This document shows positions 16,568 through 25,224 of a stretch of DNA of 64,000 nt, one piece after another. The stretch lies in the NCBI RefSeq assembly GCF_021109255.1, contig NZ_JAJODG010000002.1, one strand, 5' to 3'. The notes below the pieces were generated by a model. The model was not told the origin of the DNA. It ran no database searches and was given only the letters and a program-made list of their open reading frames with translations. Source of the stretch: Merdimmobilis hominis. Its GTDB lineage: Bacteria > Bacillota > Clostridia > Oscillospirales > Ruminococcaceae. The position numbers and the translations under genes were made by a program. The first letter of the stretch is position 1, and each line of letters starts with the position of its first letter.

Positions 16568-17230
16568 CTACAAATGGAACCGTTTTTTCAGCTCCTCCCG
16601 GGTACCGGCGCCGGCAAACAACATCAGGCCGGTCAATGTGACAAGGGAGTGAAGCAGGGCGCAGAACGCCGTCCAGCGGACAGTGGCTAAGCCCATTACC
16701 CACAGGAGCATGCACAACCCTCCCATTACCAGGAGGGTGAATTGATAAAAGAAATAATCCCGGAACCAGACCGGCCGCAGCAGGATAATGGCAGTGATGG
16801 CCGCCCCACTGCCCATGACCAGCAGAGGGATCAAATAATTGGTGGACCAGCGGGAAAATCCGCTGAAATAATCCACGGAAAAGGAAAGGGCTGAGATCAG
16901 CAACACTTCTTTGAGGATGACCCCGCCGGGGTTGTTTTTTCGCCGGGCCGCCCAGAGGGCGCTCACCGCAGTATACGCCGAGCCAGCCAACAACACCAGA
17001 TACCAATAAGAGGTGCTGCGGATAAACCCATCCACAAGGACGGTGATCCCCAAAAACACCTGGGTGAAAATCAAAAGCAGTTTTAACCGGCCAAACCGGC
17101 GGCGGGGCAGCTCCAGCTTGGGATAGGCGCTATACCCCTCCCCAGTGGATCGGGCCATGGTCTGGCCACAGAGCGGGCAGAACTCCCGGCTGGAGTTGAC
17201 CTGTATACGGCAGTTGTTGCATGTTTTCAT
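16568..17230 (-). CDS. DUF6320 zinc-ribbon membrane protein
   Basis: 220 aa. The N-terminus is a zinc ribbon with two Cys pairs, CNNC and CPLC (residues about 4-7 and 18-21). Six hydrophobic segments follow between about 48 and 205. This matches DUF6320 proteins, which in Clostridia sit beside condensation-type acyltransferases. Its ATG overlaps the upstream gene's stop as ATGA (17227-17230), so the two are translationally coupled and probably act together. The biochemical role is unknown. Confidence 0.78.
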   Translation of the reverse strand: MKTCNNCRIQVNSSREFCPLCGQTMARSTGEGYSAYPKLELPRRRFGRLKLLLIFTQVFLGITVLVDGFIRSTSYWYLVLLAGSAYTAVSALWAARRKNNPGGVILKEVLLISALSFSVDYFSGFSRWSTNYLIPLLVMGSGAAITAIILLRPVWFRDYFFYQFTLLVMGGLCMLLWVMGLATVRWTAFCALLHSLVTLTGLMLFAGAGTREELKKRFHL

Positions 17231-18510
17231 CGCGGCACCTCGTTGCAGGTGACCACGGCGGCTAGGCCCTCTGCTGTCAGCCTGCGGATAAAATACCGGG
17301 GGATGTCCTCCTCCCGGCAGGTGGAGTTGAAAACGACGGTCATCACATCCCCCAAAGAGGAAACCGCCACCTTCAGCGTGTTGTTGCGGGAAGCCCCCAG
17401 CATGGTGCCGATCCGCTTCACATGGGGGACAAATTCACGGGGCATTGGAACCCGGCCCATGTTGGTCAAGGTGCAGGTGTAGGTGTGCTCCCCCCGCCGG
17501 TAGGTGCGGCGCATGAAAAAGTCCTTGATCACCCGAGGAACCACCCGCAGGAAGGGGATCTCCTCCAAGCGGCGCTGCTGGCGGATGCGGGCCAAAAACT
17601 TCTCCCGGGTGATCTCCCCTTTCATCTGTTCCCCCACCTGGGCGAGGATGTTGTCAAAGCCAGGGTTCCCCTGAGAACCATCCACCCCAATCCGCACAAA
17701 GATGAAGAAATTCCGCAGGGTTTTGCTGGGGAAAAAGTTGCGCAGGTTGACTGGAAGGCTAATGACAATTTTCTCTTTGGGCGGAACTTCCCTGCACCTC
17801 TCCTCCAAAATTGCCTCGATGAGCAAGGCGGCAAAATACTGGGCCACTGTGGCACCGGAAGCTTTGGCCAAGCCGGCAATCTCTTTGGCGGAAAACACCG
17901 CCTCGGTGATCTGCTGGGCGCCGATGGGCAGCATCTCCCCGTCCAAGTGGTAAGCGCGGGGGGCAAAGATCATCGGCTGGCCAGCGGCACCCGCCGATTC
18001 TTCATCGCTCTTTGCGAAGCCATCTTCCCACATCTCCTGCTCGGAGACATCCTCCAGTTCCGCCGGCTTTTCCCAATGGGATGCCGCCGGGCAGACCTGT
18101 TTTAAATAATAAAAAAGGATGTGGTGGAGGAAATACAGCGCCCCATTCCCATCGGTCAGGGCATGGAATACCTCCAGATTCACCCGTCTCTGGTAATAAG
18201 TGATTCGGAACAAAAATCCCCGGTTGCGCCGCAGCTCTATGCGGAAGCAAGGGGGACAGAATTCCTCCCGGACCACGGGCTTGGCGGGATTCTGTTCAAA
18301 GTAATACCAAAACACCCCGCGGCGCATCTTTACTGCAAAGGCCGGAAGGTCCTTCAAAGCTTGTTCCACCGCTTCCTGAAGCGCCTTGGGGTGGATGTCT
18401 TCTTCCAGGTCCGCCCAAAGGCGGAACACATTTGCCGCATGTTCCCCACTGATGGCGGGAAACAGCTTGGCTGTGTTGTCCAGCCGGCTCCAGGAAATCT
18501 GCTTTTCCAA
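17227..18510 (-). CDS. Condensation-domain / alcohol acetyltransferase-like protein
   Basis: 427 aa with the fold signature of CoA-dependent acyltransferases and NRPS condensation domains: a HALTDGNG motif (HxxxDG-type) near residue 120 and a second-half ISLPVNLRNFFPSKTLRNFF near 255-275. The frame opens at 18534, but TTG at 18510 lies 7 nt behind AAAGGGGGG and is preferred. No carrier protein or NRPS module is nearby, so an acyl transfer to an alcohol or lipid is more likely than peptide synthesis. It is coupled to the DUF6320 gene; the substrate is unknown. Confidence 0.8.
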   Translation of the reverse strand: MEKQISWSRLDNTAKLFPAISGEHAANVFRLWADLEEDIHPKALQEAVEQALKDLPAFAVKMRRGVFWYYFEQNPAKPVVREEFCPPCFRIELRRNRGFLFRITYYQRRVNLEVFHALTDGNGALYFLHHILFYYLKQVCPAASHWEKPAELEDVSEQEMWEDGFAKSDEESAGAAGQPMIFAPRAYHLDGEMLPIGAQQITEAVFSAKEIAGLAKASGATVAQYFAALLIEAILEERCREVPPKEKIVISLPVNLRNFFPSKTLRNFFIFVRIGVDGSQGNPGFDNILAQVGEQMKGEITREKFLARIRQQRRLEEIPFLRVVPRVIKDFFMRRTYRRGEHTYTCTLTNMGRVPMPREFVPHVKRIGTMLGASRNNTLKVAVSSLGDVMTVVFNSTCREEDIPRYFIRRLTAEGLAAVVTCNEVPR

Positions 18511-18569
18511 GCTCTGTCCCCCCTTTTTTAACAAATAGCCGCGCCAAACAGGCGCCTAGCGTATTTTCT

Positions 18570-18599
18570 ATTATACCCACTTGCCGGAACTCCTGTCAA
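18570..18599 (-). promoter_or_regulatory. SigA promoter of the condensation/DUF6320 operon
   Basis: Minus strand: TTGACA (18599-18594), 18 nt, TATAAT (18575-18570). Both hexamers are perfect consensus. Confidence 0.88.
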
Positions 18600-18639
18600 T
18601 GTGGGAAAAAATCCTTCCCTTTTACCCTTTGGACTGATT

Positions 18640-18682
18640 CAGAAAATGAACAACCTCCCTTCATCATTTTGACGAAGGGAGG
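18640..18682 (-). terminator. Terminator of the 41-aa protein gene
   Basis: A CCTCCCTTC / GAAGGGAGG hairpin (18654-18682), followed on the minus strand by a U-rich TTGTTCATTTTC. Confidence 0.6.
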
Positions 18683-18732
18683 TATATTTACAGAAAACAT
18701 CTGCTCGCTGAAACGAAATTTGTAAAAATACT

Positions 18733-18858
18733 TTATCCAAGCCAATGTTGATAATATGCCACGATTCCCAATAAACCGCCAATGCCAAGTCCTGCTAAAG
18801 TTGCAAACAAGATGTTTCGTTTCTGTTTAGAGGATAATTGCTTTTCATTCTGTTCCAT
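18733..18858 (-). CDS. 41-aa single-span membrane protein, unknown
   Basis: A small gene: ATG at 18858, stop TAA at 18733-18735. The product begins MEQNEKQLSSKQKRN, then has one glycine-rich membrane helix (ILFATLAGLGIGGLLGIVAYY) and ends YQHWLG. TAAGGAG lies 11 nt before the start and a hairpin terminator lies 50 nt past the stop, which together argue for a real transcript. The GxxxG-type spacing in the helix suggests helix packing. The DNA is clearly more AT-rich than its neighbours. No family recognised; it could be a stress- or membrane-associated microprotein. Confidence 0.6.
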   Translation of the reverse strand: MEQNEKQLSSKQKRNILFATLAGLGIGGLLGIVAYYQHWLG

Positions 18859-18992
18859 ACAACCAAACGCTCCTTATTTATCATTCAGTTCAATTTACTT
18901 TATCATATTTCTCTGTCCGCATCAATGCTTGGTGAACCTGCCGGAGTTGAAACCAATCAGTCCAAAAGTAAAAAGGGAGAAAAGCTCCCTTC

Positions 18993-19027
18993 TAAAAAGG
19001 GGAAGAGGATAGTATCCTCTTCCCCCG
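18993..19027 (-). terminator. Terminator of the MFS gene
   Basis: A GGGGAAGAGGATA / TATCCTCTTCCCC hairpin, followed on the minus strand by TTTTTAG. Confidence 0.85.
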
Positions 19028-19044
19028 CAAATCTTGTCAAAGAT

Positions 19045-20280
19045 TTATCTCCACTCCACAAATTTGCGCTGGTAAATCAATGTCAGCGGAATGATGAACA
19101 ACGTAAGGACCGCCGCCAATCTGTACATCCAGGGATAGTTCAGGTTGGCGACTACGATCCCCCACACCGAGCCGCCCACAATGGTCCCCAGGTCAAAGGA
19201 CGCCGAGTAGGTGGCATTGGCTGCGCCGCGGTTTTCCGGGATGGCGTTGCGGATGGACATGGCATTGGTCACCGGATACAATACGCCGTAACCGAAGCCA
19301 TAGACAATGGCGATGGCAATCAACACCGGCATGGTCTTGGCAAACGAAACCGCAAAGAAGCAGCAAGTGGTCACTAAAACAGCGGCCCACAGCACCTTTT
19401 TCTCCCCTAGGCGGTAGGTGACCTTACCTGCGAAAGCACGGGCACAGATGGTTCCAACTGATGTGAAGAGGAAGAAGCTGCTGACCCCCTCCAGGCCGAT
19501 GGATCGGCCGTACAAGGCGAGGTAAGCGGTCAGGGAAGTCTGGGCCACAGTGGCGGTAAAGATCATGCTGGCAGGCAGCAGGGAGGTTTTCTCAAACAGG
19601 CTGATTTTGATCTTCTCTCCAGGTTTGCGGGTTTTCAGTTTTTCCTCATAGGAGATGAAGCGGCTGGCCACAATGCAAATGCTGGCCAACAGGAGGCCGC
19701 CGATAAAATCGCCCCGCATGGAGAACATGTTTTTCAGCTCCAAGCCCACTGCCGGGCCCACAGTCATAGAAATAGCCCCCGCCAACGCATAGTAGCCGAT
19801 ACCCTCGGTGATACGGGCCTTGGGGATGATGTCTGATGCCACAGTGCCAATTCCTGTATTAGTCAGGCAGAAACCGATGCCCTGCATAACGCGGACACAG
19901 AGAATCATATAAAAGTTGGTGGACATTAAGTACAAAAGGAAGGAGAACGCCACCAAAAGGGAACCGCATAACACCATTTTCCGGCGGCCGATGTAATCCA
20001 CCAGCTGACCGGCGATGGGACGAAACAACAGCGAGCCAATGGAAAATGCTGTGAGCATGATGCCGGCCATCTGCTCCGGGAAGCCAATTTCAACCGTGTA
20101 AAGAGGCAGGGTTGGGTTTAGCATCTGACCTGCCAGGCCGATACACATGGAACACAAGATGGCTAGAACTAAATTCTTACTCCAGATGGGGATGGTAGTG
20201 GGATCCGGCTCAAAGTCGTCCACGGCAGCTTCTGCCGCAGCCGGTATCCCAACCTCCTTTTCCAAATCGTTGGATGACAT
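19045..20280 (-). CDS. Major facilitator superfamily transporter
   Basis: 411 aa with 12 predicted helices. The loop 2-3 signature is seen as GQLVDYIGRRKMVLCG near 80-95, and the second half repeats it weakly as GKVTYRLGEKKVLWA. An acidic N-terminal tail of about 35 residues precedes the first helix. ATG at 20280 follows GGAG and is preferred over the longer frame to 20361, because the promoter at 20370-20397 would put the transcript start at that longer start codon. The substrate (drug, sugar or other) cannot be read from sequence. Confidence 0.88.
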   Translation of the reverse strand: MSSNDLEKEVGIPAAAEAAVDDFEPDPTTIPIWSKNLVLAILCSMCIGLAGQMLNPTLPLYTVEIGFPEQMAGIMLTAFSIGSLLFRPIAGQLVDYIGRRKMVLCGSLLVAFSFLLYLMSTNFYMILCVRVMQGIGFCLTNTGIGTVASDIIPKARITEGIGYYALAGAISMTVGPAVGLELKNMFSMRGDFIGGLLLASICIVASRFISYEEKLKTRKPGEKIKISLFEKTSLLPASMIFTATVAQTSLTAYLALYGRSIGLEGVSSFFLFTSVGTICARAFAGKVTYRLGEKKVLWAAVLVTTCCFFAVSFAKTMPVLIAIAIVYGFGYGVLYPVTNAMSIRNAIPENRGAANATYSASFDLGTIVGGSVWGIVVANLNYPWMYRLAAVLTLFIIPLTLIYQRKFVEWR

Positions 20281-20369
20281 GACTAACACTCCTATTCCGG
20301 TTTTTTGTTGGATTGGCAGTCCGATGGAAATCTGGCAAAACAGCCCATTGATTTCACACATTTTACCCT

Positions 20370-20397
20370 AGTATAACATAATCTTCTCCCCATCCAA
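20370..20397 (-). promoter_or_regulatory. Promoter of the MFS gene
   Basis: Minus strand: TTGGAT (20397-20392), 16 nt, TATACT (20375-20370). Confidence 0.65.
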
Positions 20398-20501
20398 ATA
20401 GAATTTTTACAAAATTGTTAAAATGATGAAAACAATATTCGTTTTTTAGAAAATTCGCCGGTTTAAGTTGGATTCCTCCTGTTTTGGAGGAATCCTTTTT
20501 T
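20384..20501 (+). ncRNA. Candidate small RNA (promoter plus terminator, no gene)
   Basis: On the plus strand TTGATT (20348-20353), 18 nt, TATAAC (20372-20377) form a plausible promoter overlapping the MFS promoter. A strong terminator stem GGATTCCTCC / GGAGGAATCC with six T residues ends at 20501. No gene lies between; only an 8-codon frame is visible. A transcript of about 118 nt is inferred. The terminator is convincing; the promoter is moderate. Confidence 0.4.
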
Positions 20502-20579
20502 GGGGGAATCCCCCTCATTTCCCTGTTTCAGCCAAGGGCTGGAAAAAGGCCGTATATGAAAAAATTGGCTTCCATTTTG

Positions 20580-20629
20580 AGAAAAGCCTTCCGTCCCCCA
20601 GTAGTAGGATATATGGGGGGACAGAAGGC
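20580..20629 (-). terminator. Terminator of the MATE pseudogene
   Basis: A long hairpin GCCTTC..TCCCCCA / TGGGGGGA..GAAGGC, followed on the minus strand by TTTTC. Confidence 0.75.
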
Positions 20630-20675
20630 AAAATGCTCCTTTTCTTTTGTGAGGGCGCTCTATCCCTGGGGAAAA

Positions 20676-21610
20676 TTACTCATTTTCTACCAACATCTCC
20701 CCCGGCACATCGCCTTCCCATTCCTTGTGCTTAGATTTCACCAAGGCAAAGTTCTTCCACTTGCCTTGGCGGTAAGCGAATATCCCCAGCAGCACGGTGG
20801 TCAGCCAGCCCACCGGTAAACCCCACCAAATGGCGCTGGCCCCGATGGTAGGCGCCAAGGCGTAGGAGGTGACAATCCGCACCCCCAGGGAGGTAATGCT
20901 CATATAGAGCGCCATCCGGGTGTAGCCGGATCCCCGGAAAAAGCCGGAAAATGCATACATAGTGGCCATCAAGAAATAACAGGAGGCCATCACAGTCGGG
21001 TATTCTGCGCCCACAGCGATCACCACCTCATTTCCCTCGCCCATAAAGATGCTCAGCAGCTGGTGGGAAAATGCCACCATGATCACTGAAGCCATTACGC
21101 AGAAGGCGACGGACATCTTCAAGGTTCCCCGCAGGCCCTTTTGGGACCGTTCAAAGTCCCTTGCACCGACATCATTCCCAAGGATACTATGCTCTGCTGG
21201 ATGGCGGTGGGGACACTGAAACTGACAATATGGCGGAACATTTCCTTATCAAAGGTGAGCTCCTTGATGATGATCACAAGCCCCACGGCGGTTATGACCG
21301 CCGACATCCCCACCAGGAAGATCATCGAGGTGGATACGGCCTTTTTCAATTGCTCCTGATCCCCCGCGCCGTACAGCTGCGAGATAATTACCGAGACGCC
21401 CATGGTCATGCCGGTGATCGCCGACATCATAAAGAACATCAGTGGGAAGGCCGCCGCGATGGAGGCAAGTGCATCCGGCCCCTCATACTTCCCCATAATC
21501 ACCGCGTCCACCGTGTTGTAAAGCTGCTGGAACAAACTGCCGATCATCATCGGCATGGCAAAGTCGAAGATCAGCTTCATCGGCTTGCCTTGTGTCATGT
21601 CCCAAACCAC
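20676..21610 (-). pseudogene. MATE-family efflux gene, internally deleted and frameshifted
   Basis: Two adjoining frames (21119-21610, 163 aa; 20676-21122, 148 aa) are the head and tail of one MATE exporter, a family that is normally about 450 aa with 12 helices. The first frame has TM1-3 (FQQLYNTVDAVIMGKY is the usual TM1 region), then jumps straight to a TM7-like HIVSFSVPTAIQQSIVSLG. It is then shifted after VQGTLN. In another frame the lost homology resumes as ERSQKGLRGTLKMS and continues with TM9-12. Helices TM4-6 and TM8 are therefore missing: at least two deletions, one causing the frameshift. A working transporter is unlikely. Confidence 0.85.
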
Positions 21611-21630
21611 TCACTCCTTTGCTGAAAAAC

Positions 21631-21653
21631 GACAATCCCACTGGGGGATTGTC
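21631..21653 (-). terminator. Hairpin with U-tract just upstream of the MATE pseudogene
   Basis: GACAATCCC / GGGATTGTC, followed on the minus strand by GTTTTTC, 20 nt before the pseudogene start. It could be a second terminator behind mutS2 or an attenuator in the old MATE leader. Confidence 0.5.
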
Positions 21654-21698
21654 TCCCATTTACGCCTCATTCCCCAAGGGCGCACGGCGACCCGCAGA

Positions 21699-21740
21699 CA
21701 AAAAAAGACAGGCAGCCTTATAACGGGCTGCCTATCTGTC
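21699..21740 (-). terminator. Terminator of mutS2
   Basis: GACAGATAGGCAGCC / GGCTGCCTGTC followed by seven U residues on the minus strand. Confidence 0.88.
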
Positions 21741-21777
21741 ATAGCATAGATTCAATTAGTATATAATAGAAACTAAT

Positions 21778-24183
21778 TTATTTTAATTCCGCGATAGTGA
21801 CGCCGGATTCCCCTTCCCCATACACCCCCAGGCGGAAGGTGCGAACCGCCTTGTGCTTGCGCAAGTGCTGGTGCACCGCAGCCCGCAGGGCGCCGGTCCC
21901 CTTGCCGTGGATGATGGTCACAGTGTTCAGCCCGGCGAGGACGGCGCCGTCCAAATACTGGTCCAACTCCAAAAGGGCTTCGTCGGTGGTCATACCCCGC
22001 AGATCCACCTCCGTTTTGGCGTCCCGGCCGGCGCTGGCTTTGACGTCCCGGTAGGAGACGCCACTTTTCCCGCCGCCGTTGTAGGTGATCTTCTTCTTCT
22101 CCTGATCCTCAATGAGCCGCAGGCCGCCCACTGGAACCCGGGTTTTTAGAATTCCGGCCTGGACCATGACGTTGCCGCTGGAATCCGGGTCGGAGAGGAC
22201 CGTCCCCTCCTTGTTCAGCTCGTTGATGATCACCAGGTCGCCCCGTTTCAGCTGACGGGGCAGGCGGTAGCTGGACTCCCTTTTGCGCCCGGTGACCGGG
22301 TCGGCCATATCCTGCAATTTCTTCATCTGGCTGCGGTACTGGGCCTTGGCCTTGCTGGCCAGCTGGGCGATATCGGCGCTGTTTTTCTGCTTTTTCAGCT
22401 CCTCGATTTCCTCCATCACCAGCTCCGCCTGGAACTTGACCTGCTCCACAATAGAACGGGCCTGGGCACGTGCCTTTTCAATCTCCCGCTCCGCGTCCTT
22501 TTCCAGCTTCTGCCGGTACTCCTCCATCTCTTTGTGGGTGCGCTCGGCCTGGGCCCGCAGAATACTAGCCTGGCTGCGCTCCTTCTCCAGGCCCTGCCGG
22601 GCGGCCTCCAGCTCGGAGACTACATCCTCAAACCGGGTGTTGTCACTGGAGATCAGCTCCTTGGCCCTATCGATGACATCCCCGGTCAGGCCCAAGCGTT
22701 CACTGATGGCAAAGGCGTTGGAGCGGCCCGGCACCCCGATGAGCAGCCGGTAGGTGGGCCGCAGGGTTGCTACGTCAAACTCGCAGCTGGCGTTCTCCAC
22801 TCCCTCAGTTTGGAGGGCGTACATCTTGATCTCCGCATAGTGGGTGGTAGAGACCACCTTGGCCCCCAGGGAGCGCAGCTTCTCGATGATGGAAACCGCC
22901 AGGGCGGCGCCTTCCACCGGGTCGGTGCCCGCCCCCAGCTCATCGATGAGGACCAGAGTGGAGGAATCCGCCTTGTCCAGGATGTCGATGATGTTGGTCA
23001 TGTGGGCGGAGAAGGTGGAGAGGCTCTGCTCAATGCTCTGCTCGTCGCCGATGTCGGCCAGGACTTTGTCAAACACCGAAAGGGCGCTGCCCTCCGCCGC
23101 CGGAATCATCAGGCCGCACATGGCCATCAGGGTGAGGAGGCCCAGGGTTTTGAGGGCCACCGTCTTACCGCCGGTGTTGGGGCCGGTGACCACCAAGGTA
23201 TCAAATTCCAGCCCCAAGTTCAGGTCGATGGGGACGATCTTATCCGGGTCGATGAGGGGATGGCGGGCTTTAATCAGGTTGACCCGTCCTTCGTTGTTGA
23301 GGGCGGGGACCGATGCTTTCATCCGGTCGGCCAGCCGGGATTTTGCAAAGAGGAGATCCAGCTCCACCGCCACATCGTAGCTGTGTTTGATGGCGGAAGC
23401 CGCCTGGCCCACCTCGGCGGAGAGCTTGGCGATCACCCGGTCGATCTCCTGCTTTTCCTTGCTTTGCAGCACCCGGATCTCGTTGTTGGCTTCCACCACC
23501 GCCATAGGCTCCACAAACACGGTGGCCCCGCTGGAGGAGGTGTCGTGGACCAAGCCCCGGATCTCCCCCCGGTGCTCCGATTTGACCGGCACCACAAACC
23601 GGCCGTCCCGCATGGTGACGATCTGCTCCTGCAAAAATTTGGCGTAGGTGGGGGATTTGATCATCTTGTCCAGCTGGGTGCGGACCCCCGTCTGGGTGCT
23701 GCGGATCTTCCGCCGGATCTGGGCCAGTTCCGGACTGGCGTTGTCGGCGATCTCCTCCTCCGAGAGGATGGCGCTTTCCAGCCGGTCCTCCAGCGGACGG
23801 TTGGGGAACAGGTTGGAAAAGAGGTAATCCAGGCTGGTCTCGCTCTCCTGAGACTGGCGTTTCCAGCTGGCCAGGTTGCGGATGGCTTTGAGCACATGGC
23901 AGACGTCCAGCAGCTCCCGCAGGGAGAGGGAGGAACCCATCTCCGCCCGGCGCAGGGGGCCGTCGCAGTTTTTCATATCCAGCACCGTAGGGGTGCCGTA
24001 GCGGTTGGTCAGGCTGTTGGCGTCGCCGACCATGGCCATCTCCCGCCGGACCTCCTCAAAATCGGTCATCGGCCGCAGGGCCAGGGCCTGTTTGCGGCTG
24101 TCCTCGCAGGTGGCGTGGCCGGCCAGCATAGCAAGCACCTTATCCAGTTCCAGTGCTCGGTAGTGTCGTTCCATTGTTTCCAT
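21778..24183 (-). CDS. mutS2: MutS2 (endonuclease MutS2 / ribosome-rescue ATPase)
   Basis: 801 aa, the usual length. In order: the MutS core and lever (about 1-300), the ABC-type ATPase with Walker A GPNTGGKTVALKT near 334, Walker B LVLIDELGAGTDP near 408, the ABC-type signature STFSAHM near 390, a long charged coiled coil (about 510-620), a KOW-like strand region near 640-700, and the C-terminal Smr nuclease domain with VDLRGMTTDEAL and HGKGTGALR near 725-780. The protein limits homologous recombination and, in Bacillus, acts on collided ribosomes. It is the last gene of the recO operon. Confidence 0.96.
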   Translation of the reverse strand: METMERHYRALELDKVLAMLAGHATCEDSRKQALALRPMTDFEEVRREMAMVGDANSLTNRYGTPTVLDMKNCDGPLRRAEMGSSLSLRELLDVCHVLKAIRNLASWKRQSQESETSLDYLFSNLFPNRPLEDRLESAILSEEEIADNASPELAQIRRKIRSTQTGVRTQLDKMIKSPTYAKFLQEQIVTMRDGRFVVPVKSEHRGEIRGLVHDTSSSGATVFVEPMAVVEANNEIRVLQSKEKQEIDRVIAKLSAEVGQAASAIKHSYDVAVELDLLFAKSRLADRMKASVPALNNEGRVNLIKARHPLIDPDKIVPIDLNLGLEFDTLVVTGPNTGGKTVALKTLGLLTLMAMCGLMIPAAEGSALSVFDKVLADIGDEQSIEQSLSTFSAHMTNIIDILDKADSSTLVLIDELGAGTDPVEGAALAVSIIEKLRSLGAKVVSTTHYAEIKMYALQTEGVENASCEFDVATLRPTYRLLIGVPGRSNAFAISERLGLTGDVIDRAKELISSDNTRFEDVVSELEAARQGLEKERSQASILRAQAERTHKEMEEYRQKLEKDAEREIEKARAQARSIVEQVKFQAELVMEEIEELKKQKNSADIAQLASKAKAQYRSQMKKLQDMADPVTGRKRESSYRLPRQLKRGDLVIINELNKEGTVLSDPDSSGNVMVQAGILKTRVPVGGLRLIEDQEKKKITYNGGGKSGVSYRDVKASAGRDAKTEVDLRGMTTDEALLELDQYLDGAVLAGLNTVTIIHGKGTGALRAAVHQHLRKHKAVRTFRLGVYGEGESGVTIAELK

Positions 24184-24216
24184 GATTGTTGGTACCCCCT
24201 TTGGGTAAATCTGTCT

Positions 24217-24969
24217 TTAGCGGCCGCGGAACAGAGAGTTGTAAAAATCCAGCGTGGGCAGTCGAAGGTCCAGCTGGGCGATCAGATAACTCTCGCTGAC
24301 GGCGGCCAGCTGCCGCAGCCCCCCTTCATCCAGGGAGAAGCGGAACAGCTTGTCAAATTCCGAATAAATGATGTGGCGCATGGCGGTCAGCACCCCTGGA
24401 GGCACCGGGATGGGAACCCCCTCCCCCGGCTCTGGGGCACACGCCCCACAGAGGAGCTCCCCGGTGCGGGGCAGGAACTTCATCTGGGGGTCCTCAAAGG
24501 TGCCGCACTCCCGACAGCCCAGCAGGTCAGGCATAAACCCAGCCAAGGTCAACAGTCGCAGCTCAAAAACCGGCTTTAAAAAAAGGGGGCTCCGCTTCCC
24601 GTTTTCCAGGAAGTGGAGGCTGTTAAGGAGGAGGCGCAGGTACTCTTCCGCCGGTTCCTCCCGTGGGATGGCCTGGATGCACAGCTCACAGAAATAGGAG
24701 GCCAGGGCCAGCTTTTCAATGTCCTGCCGCACCCCAAAAAAGATGGTGTCCGCCTCGGCGCTGTCCACTGAGTAACGGTCCTTGTTTTTGAACAGCACAA
24801 AGCGAGAGTAGCAAAGCTGCTCGGTGCTGGAAACCAATTTCCCCCGCAGCCGCTTGGCCCCTCTCGCATAGGCGAAGATCACGCCGTATTCCTTTGTCAG
24901 AATGGTCAGCAGGCGGTCATCCTCAATGGTTTTCTCCCGCAGGACCATTCCATAGGTTGTGATCTGCAT
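24217..24969 (-). CDS. recO: DNA repair protein RecO
   Basis: 250 aa with an N-terminal OB fold (GMVLREKTIEDDRLLTILT, about 7-25) and a helical C-terminal part. A zinc-finger region with CRECG near 155 and CGAC near 180 lies between. RecO loads RecA on SSB-coated single strands in the RecFOR pathway. ATG at 24969 follows GGAGGGGACGGCA. It overlaps the yqzL frame and precedes mutS2 in the conserved era-yqzL-recO order. Confidence 0.95.
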   Translation of the reverse strand: MQITTYGMVLREKTIEDDRLLTILTKEYGVIFAYARGAKRLRGKLVSSTEQLCYSRFVLFKNKDRYSVDSAEADTIFFGVRQDIEKLALASYFCELCIQAIPREEPAEEYLRLLLNSLHFLENGKRSPLFLKPVFELRLLTLAGFMPDLLGCRECGTFEDPQMKFLPRTGELLCGACAPEPGEGVPIPVPPGVLTAMRHIIYSEFDKLFRFSLDEGGLRQLAAVSESYLIAQLDLRLPTLDFYNSLFRGR

Positions 24970-25090
24970 TGCCGTCCCCTCCGGCCGGCTGGGCGGACTG
25001 CCATCCCCCCTGCTCGGTCTGCTTGTACTGCAGATAGTCCTCTATTTTTCCGGTGGCTTCAAAACGCCGCCATGCGGTATCCGGATTCAT
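24923..25090 (-). CDS. yqzL: YqzL-like small protein
   Basis: 55 aa. The N-terminal half, MNPDTAWRRFEATGKIEDYL followed by QYKQTE, matches the YqzL family (a short W-x-x-F-x-x-T-G-x-x-x-x-Y-L pattern), which lies between era and recO in Bacillus and Clostridia. ATG at 25090 follows GAGGTGAGAGGG. The last 47 nt overlap the start of recO in another frame, so the C-terminal residues may be unconstrained. The family has no settled function; its value is as a conserved microprotein in this operon. Confidence 0.75.
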   Translation of the reverse strand: MNPDTAWRRFEATGKIEDYLQYKQTEQGGWQSAQPAGGDGNADHNLWNGPAGENH

Positions 25091-25224
25091 CCCTCTCACC
25101 TCGCACATTCCTCTTTAATAAGATTGTTTGCCTTTGGTGATAGAATATTACCGGTAGTTCTTGTCGGTTCCCCTGCCAAGGCTTGGCGCGGGGAATTGTA
25201 AATATTTGTAACTTTTTTGGGACG

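Noticed and set aside
21119..21122. ATGA overlap of two MATE-like genes as two separate working proteins
   Set aside because: Homology continues in another frame across the junction (ERSQKGLRGTLK), so the overlap arises from a frameshift, not from two coupled genes.
22534..24579. A 681-codon open frame on the plus strand
   Set aside because: It is antisense to mutS2 and recO, has a His/Gly/Gln-rich composition with no domain, and comes from GC-rich codon bias; both real genes are certain.
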